From the NCBI GenBank assembly GCA_947647735.1, contig CANSLJ010000002.1, positions 207,147 through 271,146 of the forward strand: 64,000 bases of DNA. Reading direction: 5' to 3'. Below the pieces are notes generated by a model, which saw only the letters and a program-made list of their open reading frames with translations, was not told the origin of the DNA and did no database searches. The stretch comes from an uncultured bacterium (GTDB lineage: Bacteria; Bacillota; Clostridia; Lachnospirales; Lachnospiraceae). Numbering within the stretch: position 1 is the stretch's first letter; the number at the start of each line of letters is the position of its first letter. The position numbers and the translations under genes were made by a program. Positions 50,424-58,559 of this stretch are shown here, in pieces.

Positions 50424-51902
50424 TTACCCCTTGTATGTAAGCGGTATCTTTACCATAAACGTGGTTCCCTCCCCGAGCGTACTCTCCACTCTGATAGAGC
50501 CCCTGTGCATCAGCACCGCGCTTCTTGTGATTGCAAGCCCGAGCCCGGTTCCGCCGATCTCCCGGGAATGAGACTTATCCACCCGGTAAAATCTCTCGTA
50601 AATATGATCGATCTCCTCCTGCGGGATTCCGATGCCCGAATCGCTGACAGCCAGCGTAAAGAACTGATGATCCGCATCCAGCACCACTTTCACCCAGCCG
50701 TTTTCCTTATTATATTTCACCGCATTCTCCACCAGATTGGAGATCACAAGGGAAATCTTCACTTCATCCACAGTCGCCTTCACAGGACGGATACTCTCGA
50801 ACGTCACCTCAATATCCCGTTTTCTCGCAATGGGACGCAGGCGCTTTAATATCACTTCCGTCAGCTCGTTCATGCTGACTTCCGTAATATTCATGTCTGT
50901 CACTTTTTTGTCCATCTTCACCAGAGACAACAGATCTGTGATGATCTTGTTTTCCCGGTCGATCTCCTTCGCGATATCCTCCATAAACTCCCGATACAGT
51001 TCCACCGGAACATCCCCCTGCGCCAGCAGGGAATCCGCCAGCACCTTCATGGATGTGATCGGCGTCTTTAATTCATGGGAGACGTTCGATACAAACTCCT
51101 GCCGCGAATCATCCAGCACTTTCATCCTGCCGAGCAGTTTGTTAAAGGCATCAATGATATGCACCGTCTCCGCATAATCCGGCACATTAATCGCCTTATC
51201 GGAAAACCCTTCCGACACCTCATTGATCGCCAGTGTAACCTTATTTAACGGATTTACCATAAAATTGGCGAGTAGCAGGGCAAACCCCAGTATGATCAGC
51301 AGCATGATCAGCAGCAGGATATTCGCCTTATTGCTCAGAATATCCATGGTCTTATGGATCGTATCACAGGAAACGCCTATCAGCATCACACCCCTGACAA
51401 CTTCCTTTACCTCCTCCGTTCCCGCCTCCGCAGACGGAAGGGCAGCTTTTTCCGAAATAGGTATCGTCATTTCAATATAGCCCAGGTCTGCATCATAATT
51501 GGACATGCTTTCCCCCCGGAAGCACTTTACCACCTCCTCGGAAATGATCGTCTTTCCCTCACTGATTCCATAGGTATCTTTTACTACCTTCAGATTTCCC
51601 GAGATGATCAGCACACGCCCTCCATACAGATTGGAAAGCTGTTCCAATTCCGCATTGATAACAGGAGATGAGGTATCCTGCAGATAATTGTAGGTGATCA
51701 GATGATTGGCTAATATCTTGAGCTGCGCCTGAACTTCCGAGGTCCGCACGGAGATCGCACGGTCCTCATAATTCTGTAAAATACCATACTGCATGCAGTA
51801 ACTCGGAATCAGGCCTACCAGCAATACCAGTATGAAAATCCTTGTCTTCAGGCTCCTTAAAGATTTGATTTTTGATTTGAAATCGTCCCAACGATAAAAC
51901 AT
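50424..51902 (-). CDS. Membrane sensor histidine kinase (WalK/PhoR-like)
   Basis: A 492-residue kinase: TM1 (about 22-40), an outer sensing region (about 42-185), TM2 (ILLLIMLLIILGFALLLANFMV), HAMP linker, HisKA with phospho-His in SNVSHELKTPITSM, and HATPase with NLVENAVKYN, DSGIGIPQEE and GGTGLGLAI. The ATG at 51902 fits the 13-bp distance from the response-regulator stop; a longer frame to 51959 overlaps that gene. The signal is unknown, and no PAS domain is evident. Confidence 0.9.
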   Translation of the reverse strand: MFYRWDDFKSKIKSLRSLKTRIFILVLLVGLIPSYCMQYGILQNYEDRAISVRTSEVQAQLKILANHLITYNYLQDTSSPVINAELEQLSNLYGGRVLIISGNLKVVKDTYGISEGKTIISEEVVKCFRGESMSNYDADLGYIEMTIPISEKAALPSAEAGTEEVKEVVRGVMLIGVSCDTIHKTMDILSNKANILLLIMLLIILGFALLLANFMVNPLNKVTLAINEVSEGFSDKAINVPDYAETVHIIDAFNKLLGRMKVLDDSRQEFVSNVSHELKTPITSMKVLADSLLAQGDVPVELYREFMEDIAKEIDRENKIITDLLSLVKMDKKVTDMNITEVSMNELTEVILKRLRPIARKRDIEVTFESIRPVKATVDEVKISLVISNLVENAVKYNKENGWVKVVLDADHQFFTLAVSDSGIGIPQEEIDHIYERFYRVDKSHSREIGGTGLGLAITRSAVLMHRGSIRVESTLGEGTTFMVKIPLTYKG

Positions 51903-51915
51903 CCGCCTGCTTTCC

Positions 51916-52605
51916 CTACCCTTTAAAATAATAGCCCGTTCCCCATTTGGTCTGGACATACTTGGGCTCGCTCGGACTGCTCTCGACCTTCTCGCGCAGA
52001 CGCCTCACATGAACGTCCACCGTCCGCACATCCCCCGGATAATCCACACCCCAGACGCTCTTCAGCAGATTCTCCCTGCTGTACACCTTGCCGGGATTCG
52101 ACATCAAAAGTTCAAGCACCTCAAATTCTTTCGATGTCAGGTTGATCTCCCTGTCAGAAATATATACCCGGCGGTCCTCCCGGTCCAGACGCATTTCCCC
52201 GCTCTCCAGCATCGTACTTTTATCTTCTTTATTCTCCTTCGGCGCGGTCCGGCGCATAATGGCCTTCAGCCTTGCCTTGACTTCCAGAATATTAAAAGGC
52301 TTTGTGATATAATCATCCGCACCGTATTCCAGCCCGAGGATCTTATCCATATCATCGCCCTTTGCGGTCAGCATCACCACCGGCACACTGGAAAACTCCC
52401 GGATCTGCTGGCAGACCTCAAATCCCGTCAGCTTCGGCAGCATCACATCCAGCAATATGATATCATATGTATTATTCTTCGCCTTTTCCAGCGCTTCCTC
52501 CCCGTCGTATGCACAATCCACTTCCATTCCGTCCTGTTCCAGACTGAACCGGATTCCCTTTACGATCAATTTCTCGTCGTCCACGACCAAAACCTTTTTC
52601 GCCAT
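51916..52605 (-). CDS. OmpR/PhoB-type response regulator
   Basis: A 229-residue regulator: receiver domain (1-120) with phospho-Asp in ILLDVMLPKLTGFE (about D53), conserved TKPF lysine, and a winged-helix DNA-binding domain (about 130-228, LTSKEFEVLELLMSNPGKVYSREN and RTVDVHVRRLREKVE). It partners with the kinase gene 13 bp downstream. Resembles WalR, but essential-regulator status is inferred only. Confidence 0.92.
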   Translation of the reverse strand: MAKKVLVVDDEKLIVKGIRFSLEQDGMEVDCAYDGEEALEKAKNNTYDIILLDVMLPKLTGFEVCQQIREFSSVPVVMLTAKGDDMDKILGLEYGADDYITKPFNILEVKARLKAIMRRTAPKENKEDKSTMLESGEMRLDREDRRVYISDREINLTSKEFEVLELLMSNPGKVYSRENLLKSVWGVDYPGDVRTVDVHVRRLREKVESSPSEPKYVQTKWGTGYYFKG

Positions 52606-52707
52606 ATACTACCTCGCACTCCTTTATGCCTGCCAGAACAGCCCGAAAACCGCTCAGGGCACAATACTCTCCCGGGCGGTATCTGCATCTGTCCCAGACA
52701 TTGCTGC

Positions 52708-53535
52708 CTACTCTATGCACAGATAACCTTCCATCCTTGCGTACATCTTCTCACCGATGCCGGAAACCTGCATGATATCTTCCTTTTTCTGAAAGCCCCC
52801 CTGCTTCTCCCGGTATTCAATGATCGCCTTGGCGCGCCCCTCACCAATACCCGGCAGAGCACAGAGCCCCGCTATATCCGCCGTATTGATATTCACAAGT
52901 CCTTCTGCGGAAACTCCCGGACTGTTGGTATTTCCGGCTTCCGCGCTCCCTGCGTCTGTCGCAGGTTCTTCTTTTACCGTATAATAATTATACTTTTCTT
53001 TATCATCCTCCGCGTCAGATCCATCCCTTTGATCTTCCGCCTTTTCTCTCTCCCGTATCTCTTCCAGCGCCGGTATTTCCAGCCTGCTGCCATCTGCAAG
53101 AGGCGCCGCCATATTCAGATAATCCCGGCAGGCATCCTCCGCAAAGCCGCCCGCCATATCGACAGCCTCATAAAAACGACTTCCTTCCGGCATCCCGTAA
53201 ACCCCCGGACTGGCTACCGCCCCGCAGACATGGACATAGATCGTCCCTGTTTCCCGGCTTGCGCCTGCATCTGCAATGTTTCCGCTCTCAGTCTCCTGCC
53301 CGGCTCTTTCACCTGCACCGACATCAACACTCTGCCCGGCTCCTTCGCCCTCTTCCGCTTCCCCGGCATTTCCCGGCGCATCAAGACCGACGCTCTCCTC
53401 CTGCCGCAGCTCCAAAAGCAGTTTATCCTCCGCTCCACAGCCTGCCAGAAGACATATTCCTGCCAGAAAGCCCATCATTAATAAGCCTGTCCGCAGGCCT
53501 TGTCCATATCGCACTGTTTTTTCATATAATTTCAT
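52708..53535 (-). CDS. comEA: ComEA-type DNA-binding lipoprotein
   Basis: A 275-residue protein: signal ending LAGICLLAGC (lipobox, Cys about 33), a low-complexity Glu/Gly/Ala-rich linker, a SLBB-like domain (GTIYVHVCGAVASPGVYGMPEGSRFYEAV), a second charged linker, and a C-terminal helix-hairpin-helix pair (VNINTADIAGLCALPGIGEGRAKAI, IMQVSGIGEKMYARM) that grips incoming DNA. It hands DNA to ComEC. AAAGGA precedes the ATG. Membrane attachment by lipid rather than a helix differs from B. subtilis ComEA. Confidence 0.9.
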   Translation of the reverse strand: MKLYEKTVRYGQGLRTGLLMMGFLAGICLLAGCGAEDKLLLELRQEESVGLDAPGNAGEAEEGEGAGQSVDVGAGERAGQETESGNIADAGASRETGTIYVHVCGAVASPGVYGMPEGSRFYEAVDMAGGFAEDACRDYLNMAAPLADGSRLEIPALEEIREREKAEDQRDGSDAEDDKEKYNYYTVKEEPATDAGSAEAGNTNSPGVSAEGLVNINTADIAGLCALPGIGEGRAKAIIEYREKQGGFQKKEDIMQVSGIGEKMYARMEGYLCIE

Positions 53536-53662
53536 TTTCTATTCCTTTCCGCATCTGCTGCCGCACATCTTCCGTGCGGTCATCCTGTTCCTTTGCGAAC
53601 ATCCGAATCGCTGTGCGAAAAAGAAGCCCCTCCGCCGCAGCCAAAACTGCAGCATAAATCAA
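53522..53662 (-). CDS. Possible small ORF upstream of comEA
   Basis: A 46-codon frame from TTG at 53662: a hydrophobic N-terminus (IYAAVLAAAEGLLF) and a charged end (AKEQDDRTEDVRQQMRKGIEN), overlapping the comEA start by 14 nt. The composition looks coding, but no ribosome site is visible, so it may be a remnant. Confidence 0.25.
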   Translation of the reverse strand: MIYAAVLAAAEGLLFRTAIRMFAKEQDDRTEDVRQQMRKGIENEII

Positions 53663-53695
53663 TTGTATGCCAAAGCCCGCTTTTTTACAAGTGGT

Positions 53696-54124
53696 TTATT
53701 CCCATTTAAAAATAATAATTCCGACAATGGCAAGCGCCATTCCTATCATCTTTTTCCATTCAAACGCCTGCTTTTCAGCACCGAAGATCCCGAACAGCTC
53801 GATCAGATACGCCACCAAAATCTGCGCTACCACGATAAACAATACCGCCTTCGCTGGTCCCAGACTTTTCATACTCTGGATAACAGTCCATGTGATCGCC
53901 GCACCCATCACACCGCCAAGCAGCATATATTTTGGTTCCACCTTCGCCAATTCCATGAAAGAGTGCCTCTCCACCGCTGCCCAGGCGCCAAGGCAGACTA
54001 AAAGCGCCGTAAACTGCACAAAGGCATTTGCTGTCCAAACACCTGTCTGATCCGTCACTTTCGTATTAAAAACGCCCTGAATACTCATCAGGGCGCCGGA
54101 AACAATCGCAATGATCATACCCAT
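53696..54124 (-). CDS. DMT-superfamily transporter (YdcZ/DUF606 type)
   Basis: A 142-residue protein with five hydrophobic helices: MGMIIAIVSGALMSIQGVFNTKV, AFVQFTALLVCLGAWAAV, YMLLGGVMGAAITWTVIQS, AVLFIVVAQILVAYLIELFG and MIGMALAIVGIIIF. YdcZ proteins are half-size drug/metabolite-type transporters, usually in pairs or dimers. Substrate unknown. GGAGG precedes the ATG. Confidence 0.85.
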   Translation of the reverse strand: MGMIIAIVSGALMSIQGVFNTKVTDQTGVWTANAFVQFTALLVCLGAWAAVERHSFMELAKVEPKYMLLGGVMGAAITWTVIQSMKSLGPAKAVLFIVVAQILVAYLIELFGIFGAEKQAFEWKKMIGMALAIVGIIIFKWE

Positions 54125-54240
54125 ACTGAAATCCTCCCTGCTGTTTTATGGTTATTTTCAGTATGGACTGTTTTTATGATTCTATACGATTCCGTCAATG
54201 ATCGTGAGTTTAAAATCTCCGATCAGTTATAAATTCAAGG

Positions 54241-55743
54241 TTACTCTTCTTCCGTATACTCCTCCTCGATCACTTCCTCCACCGGCAGTTCAATATACTC
54301 CTCCGTATATTCCTCACCTGTCACCTGGCTCATCACCTGCTCGGCAAGGCTCTTGAGCAGGGCATTGACGTCTCCGCCTTCCCAGATCTCCGTGAAAGCG
54401 ATCTCCATCTGCACCCAGAAATTCCCGGTGGTCATCATCTTCGGGATCGGCATGGACTCATTGTAGGACGCGGCAAAAGTATGATTTTCATCATAGTTCG
54501 GGAAACCGTAAACCGGCATCTTTCCGGTACTTTCCTGCAGGTTCAGCCCGTTTGTCCAGTCATTGACCAAAAACCATGCCAGCTCGTTCGCCTCCTCCTT
54601 GAACTCCGTATAACCATTCACCGCAATACCGGTTGTGATGGACAAAGAACGGCTTTTCAGATCCTCCGTCATGTCCGGCATACTGTAAAACCCGTACTCA
54701 TAAGGGAAACTCCCATCCGCCTGCGCTCTCGCCATACGGTTCACCGCCTCCGTGCCCGCCACGGTAAACACGATCTTCCCGTCCAGAAAATCCTGCATAA
54801 CGCTGTCATAACTTACCTCTCTTGTCTCAATAGAGAAAAACTGGTTCAGCTCCTGAAACGTTGTCAGACACTGCAGCGTTTCCAGATTATAGATATCGAT
54901 CTGATCCGGGTCATCCCCGTTTTCGCCTCCCACGATCAGATGGTCACCGGAAAAACTGTAATTATACAAAATATCCGAGACATCCCACTTAAAGACGGCC
55001 TCCACCTGTTCAGGCGCATTGTAGGAATCCGCAAAAATCTCCAGCTCCTCTATCGTATCCGGCAGGCACTCCCAGGCGCGACGGGCAATCTCCTCCTCCG
55101 AAAACGCATGAGATGCCTCTTCGCCGGAAGCCTCTTCCTCCACGTTTCCCTCATCCGCCTCAGCCTGCGCCGCTTCTCCCGCCACCTGATCAGCCTCAGC
55201 CTCGAGCTGCAGCCTCGCATAATCCTCCAGATAGGTCTTATTATACAACAGCGCACAGGCTTCATAATAAAACGGATAGGCGGCAACCTTCCTGTCATAA
55301 GTCACCGCGGCTTCAGCGCCCCTGTTTTCATACTCATCGATCCGGAACATGTCCCGATGCGTGATCTCCGTAGCAAGCCCCGCCAGATAAGCCTTCTCCA
55401 GACAGTCATTGGTGATCAGGTACAGATCCGGTCCCGGCCTGTCGCTCCGCCCTAAAGACGCCTCATTGATGGCTTCCACATACTCGCTGTCATCCACCAG
55501 CACTGTCTCCACCCGGATATCATTCTGCTCACTGTAGGTAACCGCCGCCGCATTCAGGTAATCCGTCAGGCTCTCATCCGTATACCAGAGTCGAAGGGTA
55601 TCCTTCTTTCTTCTCAAAAAGCTCTCCTGCTGTGCCTGTTCCTGCTGCGCCTTCATCTGCATACCGCTCTTTCCGATCACAAACACACCTGCCACAAGGC
55701 AGATCATCAAAAGCGCCGCATAAACTCTTTTTTTATAACTCAT
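54241..55743 (-). CDS. Extracellular solute-binding protein (family 1-like)
   Basis: A 500-residue exported protein: N-terminal helix MSYKKRVYAALLMICLVAGVFVIG (no lipobox Cys, so a signal anchor or cleaved signal), then a periplasmic-binding fold with LRLWYTDESLTDYLNAAAVTY, YEACALLYNKTYLEDY, FTVAGTEAVNRMARAQ and NELAWFLVNDWTNGL. An acidic low-complexity insert (about 190-225) and a Glu-rich C-terminus (EEVIEEEYTEEE) are present. No permease genes adjoin, so it is an orphan. The true start is ATG 55743 (AGAGAGG upstream); upstream frame lies inside repeat R8 and is not coding. Confidence 0.8.
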   Translation of the reverse strand: MSYKKRVYAALLMICLVAGVFVIGKSGMQMKAQQEQAQQESFLRRKKDTLRLWYTDESLTDYLNAAAVTYSEQNDIRVETVLVDDSEYVEAINEASLGRSDRPGPDLYLITNDCLEKAYLAGLATEITHRDMFRIDEYENRGAEAAVTYDRKVAAYPFYYEACALLYNKTYLEDYARLQLEAEADQVAGEAAQAEADEGNVEEEASGEEASHAFSEEEIARRAWECLPDTIEELEIFADSYNAPEQVEAVFKWDVSDILYNYSFSGDHLIVGGENGDDPDQIDIYNLETLQCLTTFQELNQFFSIETREVSYDSVMQDFLDGKIVFTVAGTEAVNRMARAQADGSFPYEYGFYSMPDMTEDLKSRSLSITTGIAVNGYTEFKEEANELAWFLVNDWTNGLNLQESTGKMPVYGFPNYDENHTFAASYNESMPIPKMMTTGNFWVQMEIAFTEIWEGGDVNALLKSLAEQVMSQVTGEEYTEEYIELPVEEVIEEEYTEEE

Positions 55744-55754
55744 AAAATCCTCTC

Positions 55755-55876
55755 TTATTCCAGTTCTGATTCCAGTTCCGCATAAGTCCTCCCAGTACAC
55801 ATAACCCGAAGACAAATTTCCAGCCGCTCTGCGTCTGTAAATTGTCTTGTGCACTGTCCGGACTTATGCTGTTTTT
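55755..55876 (-). repeat. Family-R repeat R8, overlapping the argD 3' end
   Basis: The outer arms GCATAAGTCC (55860-55869 read on -) and GGACTTATGC (55780-55789) pair perfectly and differ from R1, R2 and R9. The core ACAAGACAATTT faces AAATTTGTCTT. The left end is inside argD: the element's AAAACAGCATAA encodes the last residues Lys-Thr-Ala-stop. The right end is doubled (AACTGGAATCAGAACTGGAATAAGAG) before the solute-binding-protein ribosome site. Confidence 0.83.
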
Positions 55877-57054
55877 AGGGCTTCCTGCAGGATCGAAACC
55901 ATCTCATCCACATGTGCCTTCGTGATCACAAGAGGCGGCACAAACCGTAGAATGTTGCTGCCCGCATTGATCAGCACAAGCCCCTTCTCCAGACATTTGC
56001 TGATGATGCTGCCAACCGGCACACTGCACTCCAGTCCCTGCATCAGCCCCAGGCCGCGCCGTGCCAGAACGACATCCGACTCCGCGGCAAGCGCATCCAG
56101 CTTCTCCTCCAGATAAGATGCGATCTCCTGCACATGCCCTATTATATCATTTTCCTCGAATAAGTCCAACATTTTTGAAACCGCCTGGCAGGCAAACGGA
56201 TTTCCGCCGTAGGTGCTGCCGTGGTCTCCCGCTGTGAGGGACTTCTCCGCCACACGCTCCGTCATCAGGAACGCCCCCACCGGCACGCCGCCGCCGATCG
56301 CCTTGGCACACGCCATGATATCCGGCTTCACACCATAATGCTGCCATGCAAACATCTTTCCGGTACGTCCCATACCGCACTGGATCTCATCCAGTATGAG
56401 CAGGATATCCCTTTCCTCGCAGAGTGCCTTTATCTGCTCCAGAAATTTCTTTTTCGCCGGATAGATACCGCCTTCACCCTGCAGCGTCTCCAGCAGGATC
56501 GCACAGGTCTTTTCCGTCACCTGCTTCTTCACGGAATCAAAGTCATTCATATCGGCAAACCGGATATTGCCGATCAGAGGCTCAAAAGCCTCCCGGTAAT
56601 GAGGATTCCCCGTCACGGAAAGAGCTCCCATCGTACGCCCGTGAAAAGAATGGTTCATGGCAATGATCTCATGATCCGCATGCCCGTCCCTTGTATAGGC
56701 ATACTTCCTCGCCGCCTTCACTGCGCCCTCGATGGCCTCCGCGCCACTGTTTGTAAAAAACACCCGATCCATGCTGGATGCCTTTTTCAGCTTCCCCGCC
56801 GCCTGTATCGCCGGTTCATTATAAAAATAATTGGAAATATGAAGCAGCTTATCGATCTGCTCCTTCAGCGCCTCGTCAAAATCCTGATAATGGTACCCCA
56901 AGGCATTTACCGCGATCCCGGAAAAGAAATCAAGGTACTTCTTCCCCGCCTTATCATAAAGATACACGCCCTCGCCCCTGTCAAATACGATCCCGTAACG
57001 ATTATAAGTATGCAGCAGATCCTGCTCTGCCTGTGTGATATATTCCTGCATCAT
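55864..57054 (-). CDS. argD: Acetylornithine aminotransferase
   Basis: A 396-residue class III PLP aminotransferase: FFTNSGAEAIEGAVKAARKY, MNHSFHGRTMGALSVTGN, ILDEIQCGMGRTGKMFA, the PLP lysine in ACAKAIGGGVPVGAF, and HGSTYGGNPFACQA. It converts N-acetylglutamate semialdehyde to N-acetylornithine. ATG-ATG at 57054/57051; the first has GGGGAGG nine bases upstream. It starts 4 bp after argB. The last three codons are contributed by repeat R8. Confidence 0.93.
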   Translation of the reverse strand: MMQEYITQAEQDLLHTYNRYGIVFDRGEGVYLYDKAGKKYLDFFSGIAVNALGYHYQDFDEALKEQIDKLLHISNYFYNEPAIQAAGKLKKASSMDRVFFTNSGAEAIEGAVKAARKYAYTRDGHADHEIIAMNHSFHGRTMGALSVTGNPHYREAFEPLIGNIRFADMNDFDSVKKQVTEKTCAILLETLQGEGGIYPAKKKFLEQIKALCEERDILLILDEIQCGMGRTGKMFAWQHYGVKPDIMACAKAIGGGVPVGAFLMTERVAEKSLTAGDHGSTYGGNPFACQAVSKMLDLFEENDIIGHVQEIASYLEEKLDALAAESDVVLARRGLGLMQGLECSVPVGSIISKCLEKGLVLINAGSNILRFVPPLVITKAHVDEMVSILQEALKTA

Positions 57055-57058
57055 AGCA

Positions 57059-57952
57059 TCATTCCTCCCCTTCCCGCACAATAGCCGTTCCGATACCCTG
57101 ATTCGTAAAGATCTCCAGCAGCAGGCAGTGTGGAATCCGTCCGTCCAGAATATGCACCCTGTTCACCCCGTTCTGGATCGCTGATGTGCAGTTGCTCAGC
57201 TTCGGCAACATCCCGCCGCCGATAAAACCGCCGCCGATCAGTTCCTCCGCCTGTCCTGCGGTCAGCCTGCTGATGAAGCTGGACTTGTCATTCACATCTT
57301 TATACAGCCCTTCTATGTCCGTCAAAAATACCAGCTTATCCGCTCCCACTGCCTTTGCGATCGCACAGGCGGCATCATCCGCATTGATATTATAAGTCTG
57401 GAAATCCTCATCCAGCCCCACCGGCGCCACGATCGGCAGAAAATCCTTCTCCAGAAGATCATAGAGCACCTTCGGGTTTACCTCTCTGATATTTCCCACA
57501 AAACCGATATCCTGTCCGTCCGCATACTTTTTATCCACAGTCAGAAGTCCGCCGTCCTTACCGCTGACGCCCACGGCGCGGACACCCAGTTCCTGCACCA
57601 TGGTCACAAGGCTCTTGTTCACCTTGTTAAGCACCATCTCCGCGATCTCCATCGTCTCCGCATCTGTGACACGAAGCCCGTTCACAAACTGGGACTCCTT
57701 CCCGACCTTGCCGACCCACCTGCTGATCTCCTTGCCGCCGCCGTGAACGATGATCGGCTTAAATCCCACCAGTTTCAACAGCGTCACATCCTTGATGACA
57801 TTTTTCTGTAACTCCTCGTCGCTCATGGCGGAACCGCCGTATTTCACCACAATGATCTTTCTGTTAAATTTCTGAATATAAGGCAGCGCCTCGATCAGCA
57901 CCTCCGCCTTTTTTAAAACTTCCTCCATATTTTCCGGTCTGTTATTCTGCAT
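57059..57952 (-). CDS. argB: Acetylglutamate kinase
   Basis: A 297-residue kinase of the arginine pathway: [16 protein letters not shown] (phosphate loop), [12 protein letters not shown] (substrate loop), [30 protein letters not shown] and [11 protein letters not shown]. Length and the N-terminal helix ([20 protein letters not shown]) fit the arginine-inhibited hexameric class. The ATG at 57952 has GGAGG nine bases upstream, contributed by repeat R9. argD follows by 4 bp. Confidence 0.95.
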   Translation of the reverse strand: MQNNRPENMEEVLKKAEVLIEALPYIQKFNRKIIVVKYGGSAMSDEELQKNVIKDVTLLKLVGFKPIIVHGGGKEISRWVGKVGKESQFVNGLRVTDAETMEIAEMVLNKVNKSLVTMVQELGVRAVGVSGKDGGLLTVDKKYADGQDIGFVGNIREVNPKVLYDLLEKDFLPIVAPVGLDEDFQTYNINADDAACAIAKAVGADKLVFLTDIEGLYKDVNDKSSFISRLTAGQAEELIGGGFIGGGMLPKLSNCTSAIQNGVNRVHILDGRIPHCLLLEIFTNQGIGTAIVREGEE

Positions 57953-57964
57953 TTTATCTTTCCT

Positions 57965-58082
57965 CCATTCCAGTTCCGCATCTGCGCTCTCAGTACCAAT
58001 AACCGCAGAAAGATTTCCAGCCGCCTGTGCGTCTGTAAATCTTCTGGGCACTGCCCGCGCAGATGCTGTTTACCAGTTCCGC
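57965..58082 (-). repeat. Family-R repeat R9 (full length)
   Basis: On the - strand GCGGAACTGGTAAACAGC at the left and GCGGAACTGGAATGGAGG at the right. The outer arms GCATCTGCGC (58057-58066) and GCGCAGATGC (57978-57987) are perfect complements. The core reads CAGAAGATTTACAGACGC against GCGGCTGGAAATCTTTCTG. Compared with R1 and R8, both sides of the inner stem have changed together. It lies between the GNAT gene stop (58084) and argB start, inside the arg operon. Confidence 0.85.
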
Positions 58083-58083
58083 T

Positions 58084-58536
58084 TTATTTTATAAACGCCG
58101 TAATATTCTCCTCATTCAACACAAAATCATAATAATTCAGGTCTTCCCGCTTTGTCCAGCCTATCTGTTTCCAGAAGGCATTTCCCACATCATTTCGGGT
58201 AAACGCGATCAGCGAGACTTTGTTGATCTGCTCCTTTTTCAGAGCCTCCATGCAAAAGACCACCATCGCTTTTCCGATGCCCTGCATCCGATAATCCTCC
58301 CTCACACAGACATGATAAAGACACCCCCTTCTGCCGTCGTGTCCGCAGAGAATGGCTCCCACGATCTTTCCATCCTGCTCTGCCACAACGCTGATGCCCG
58401 GATTTCTTGCAAGGAAACGCCTCACACCTTCCTCCGAATCATCAATGCTGCGAATACCGAACCCCCGGATGCTCCGCCATAATGCCTGTACCTTCGGATA
58501 GTCTTCTATTGTCATTGAACGTATTATTGTCTCCAT
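58084..58536 (-). CDS. GNAT N-acetyltransferase in the arg operon (candidate short N-acetylglutamate synthase)
   Basis: A 150-residue GNAT: IIRSMTIEDYPKVQALWRSI at the N-terminus, VAEQDGKIVGAILCGHDG (beta4), YHVCVREDYRMQGIGKAMV (acetyl-CoA loop R/QxxGxG/A), and FWKQIGWTKREDLNYYDF at the C-terminus. It lies between argC and argB in the place where argJ is often found; no argJ or argA is in the window. N-acetylglutamate synthesis by a stand-alone GNAT is known in other bacteria (for example Mycobacterium). The role here is an inference from position; a generic acetyltransferase is the alternative. Confidence 0.8.
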   Translation of the reverse strand: METIIRSMTIEDYPKVQALWRSIRGFGIRSIDDSEEGVRRFLARNPGISVVAEQDGKIVGAILCGHDGRRGCLYHVCVREDYRMQGIGKAMVVFCMEALKKEQINKVSLIAFTRNDVGNAFWKQIGWTKREDLNYYDFVLNEENITAFIK

Positions 58537-58559
58537 CCTGCATTTTCTCTCCTTATGTT

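Noticed and set aside
52009-53481. A 490-codon + strand open frame across the response regulator and comEA
   Set aside because: It spans two well-supported - strand genes and the gap between them, and is rich in Arg/His/Pro runs typical of antisense frames.
55744-55854. N-terminal extension of the solute-binding protein (and similar extensions before argB and iorB)
   Set aside because: The extended codons are the translated family-R repeat; the same residues recur before unrelated genes, and good ribosome sites support the shorter starts.
1551-58082. Family R as a CRISPR array or tandem repeat locus
   Set aside because: Copies are dispersed, about 115-120 bp long, without regular spacers or cas genes.
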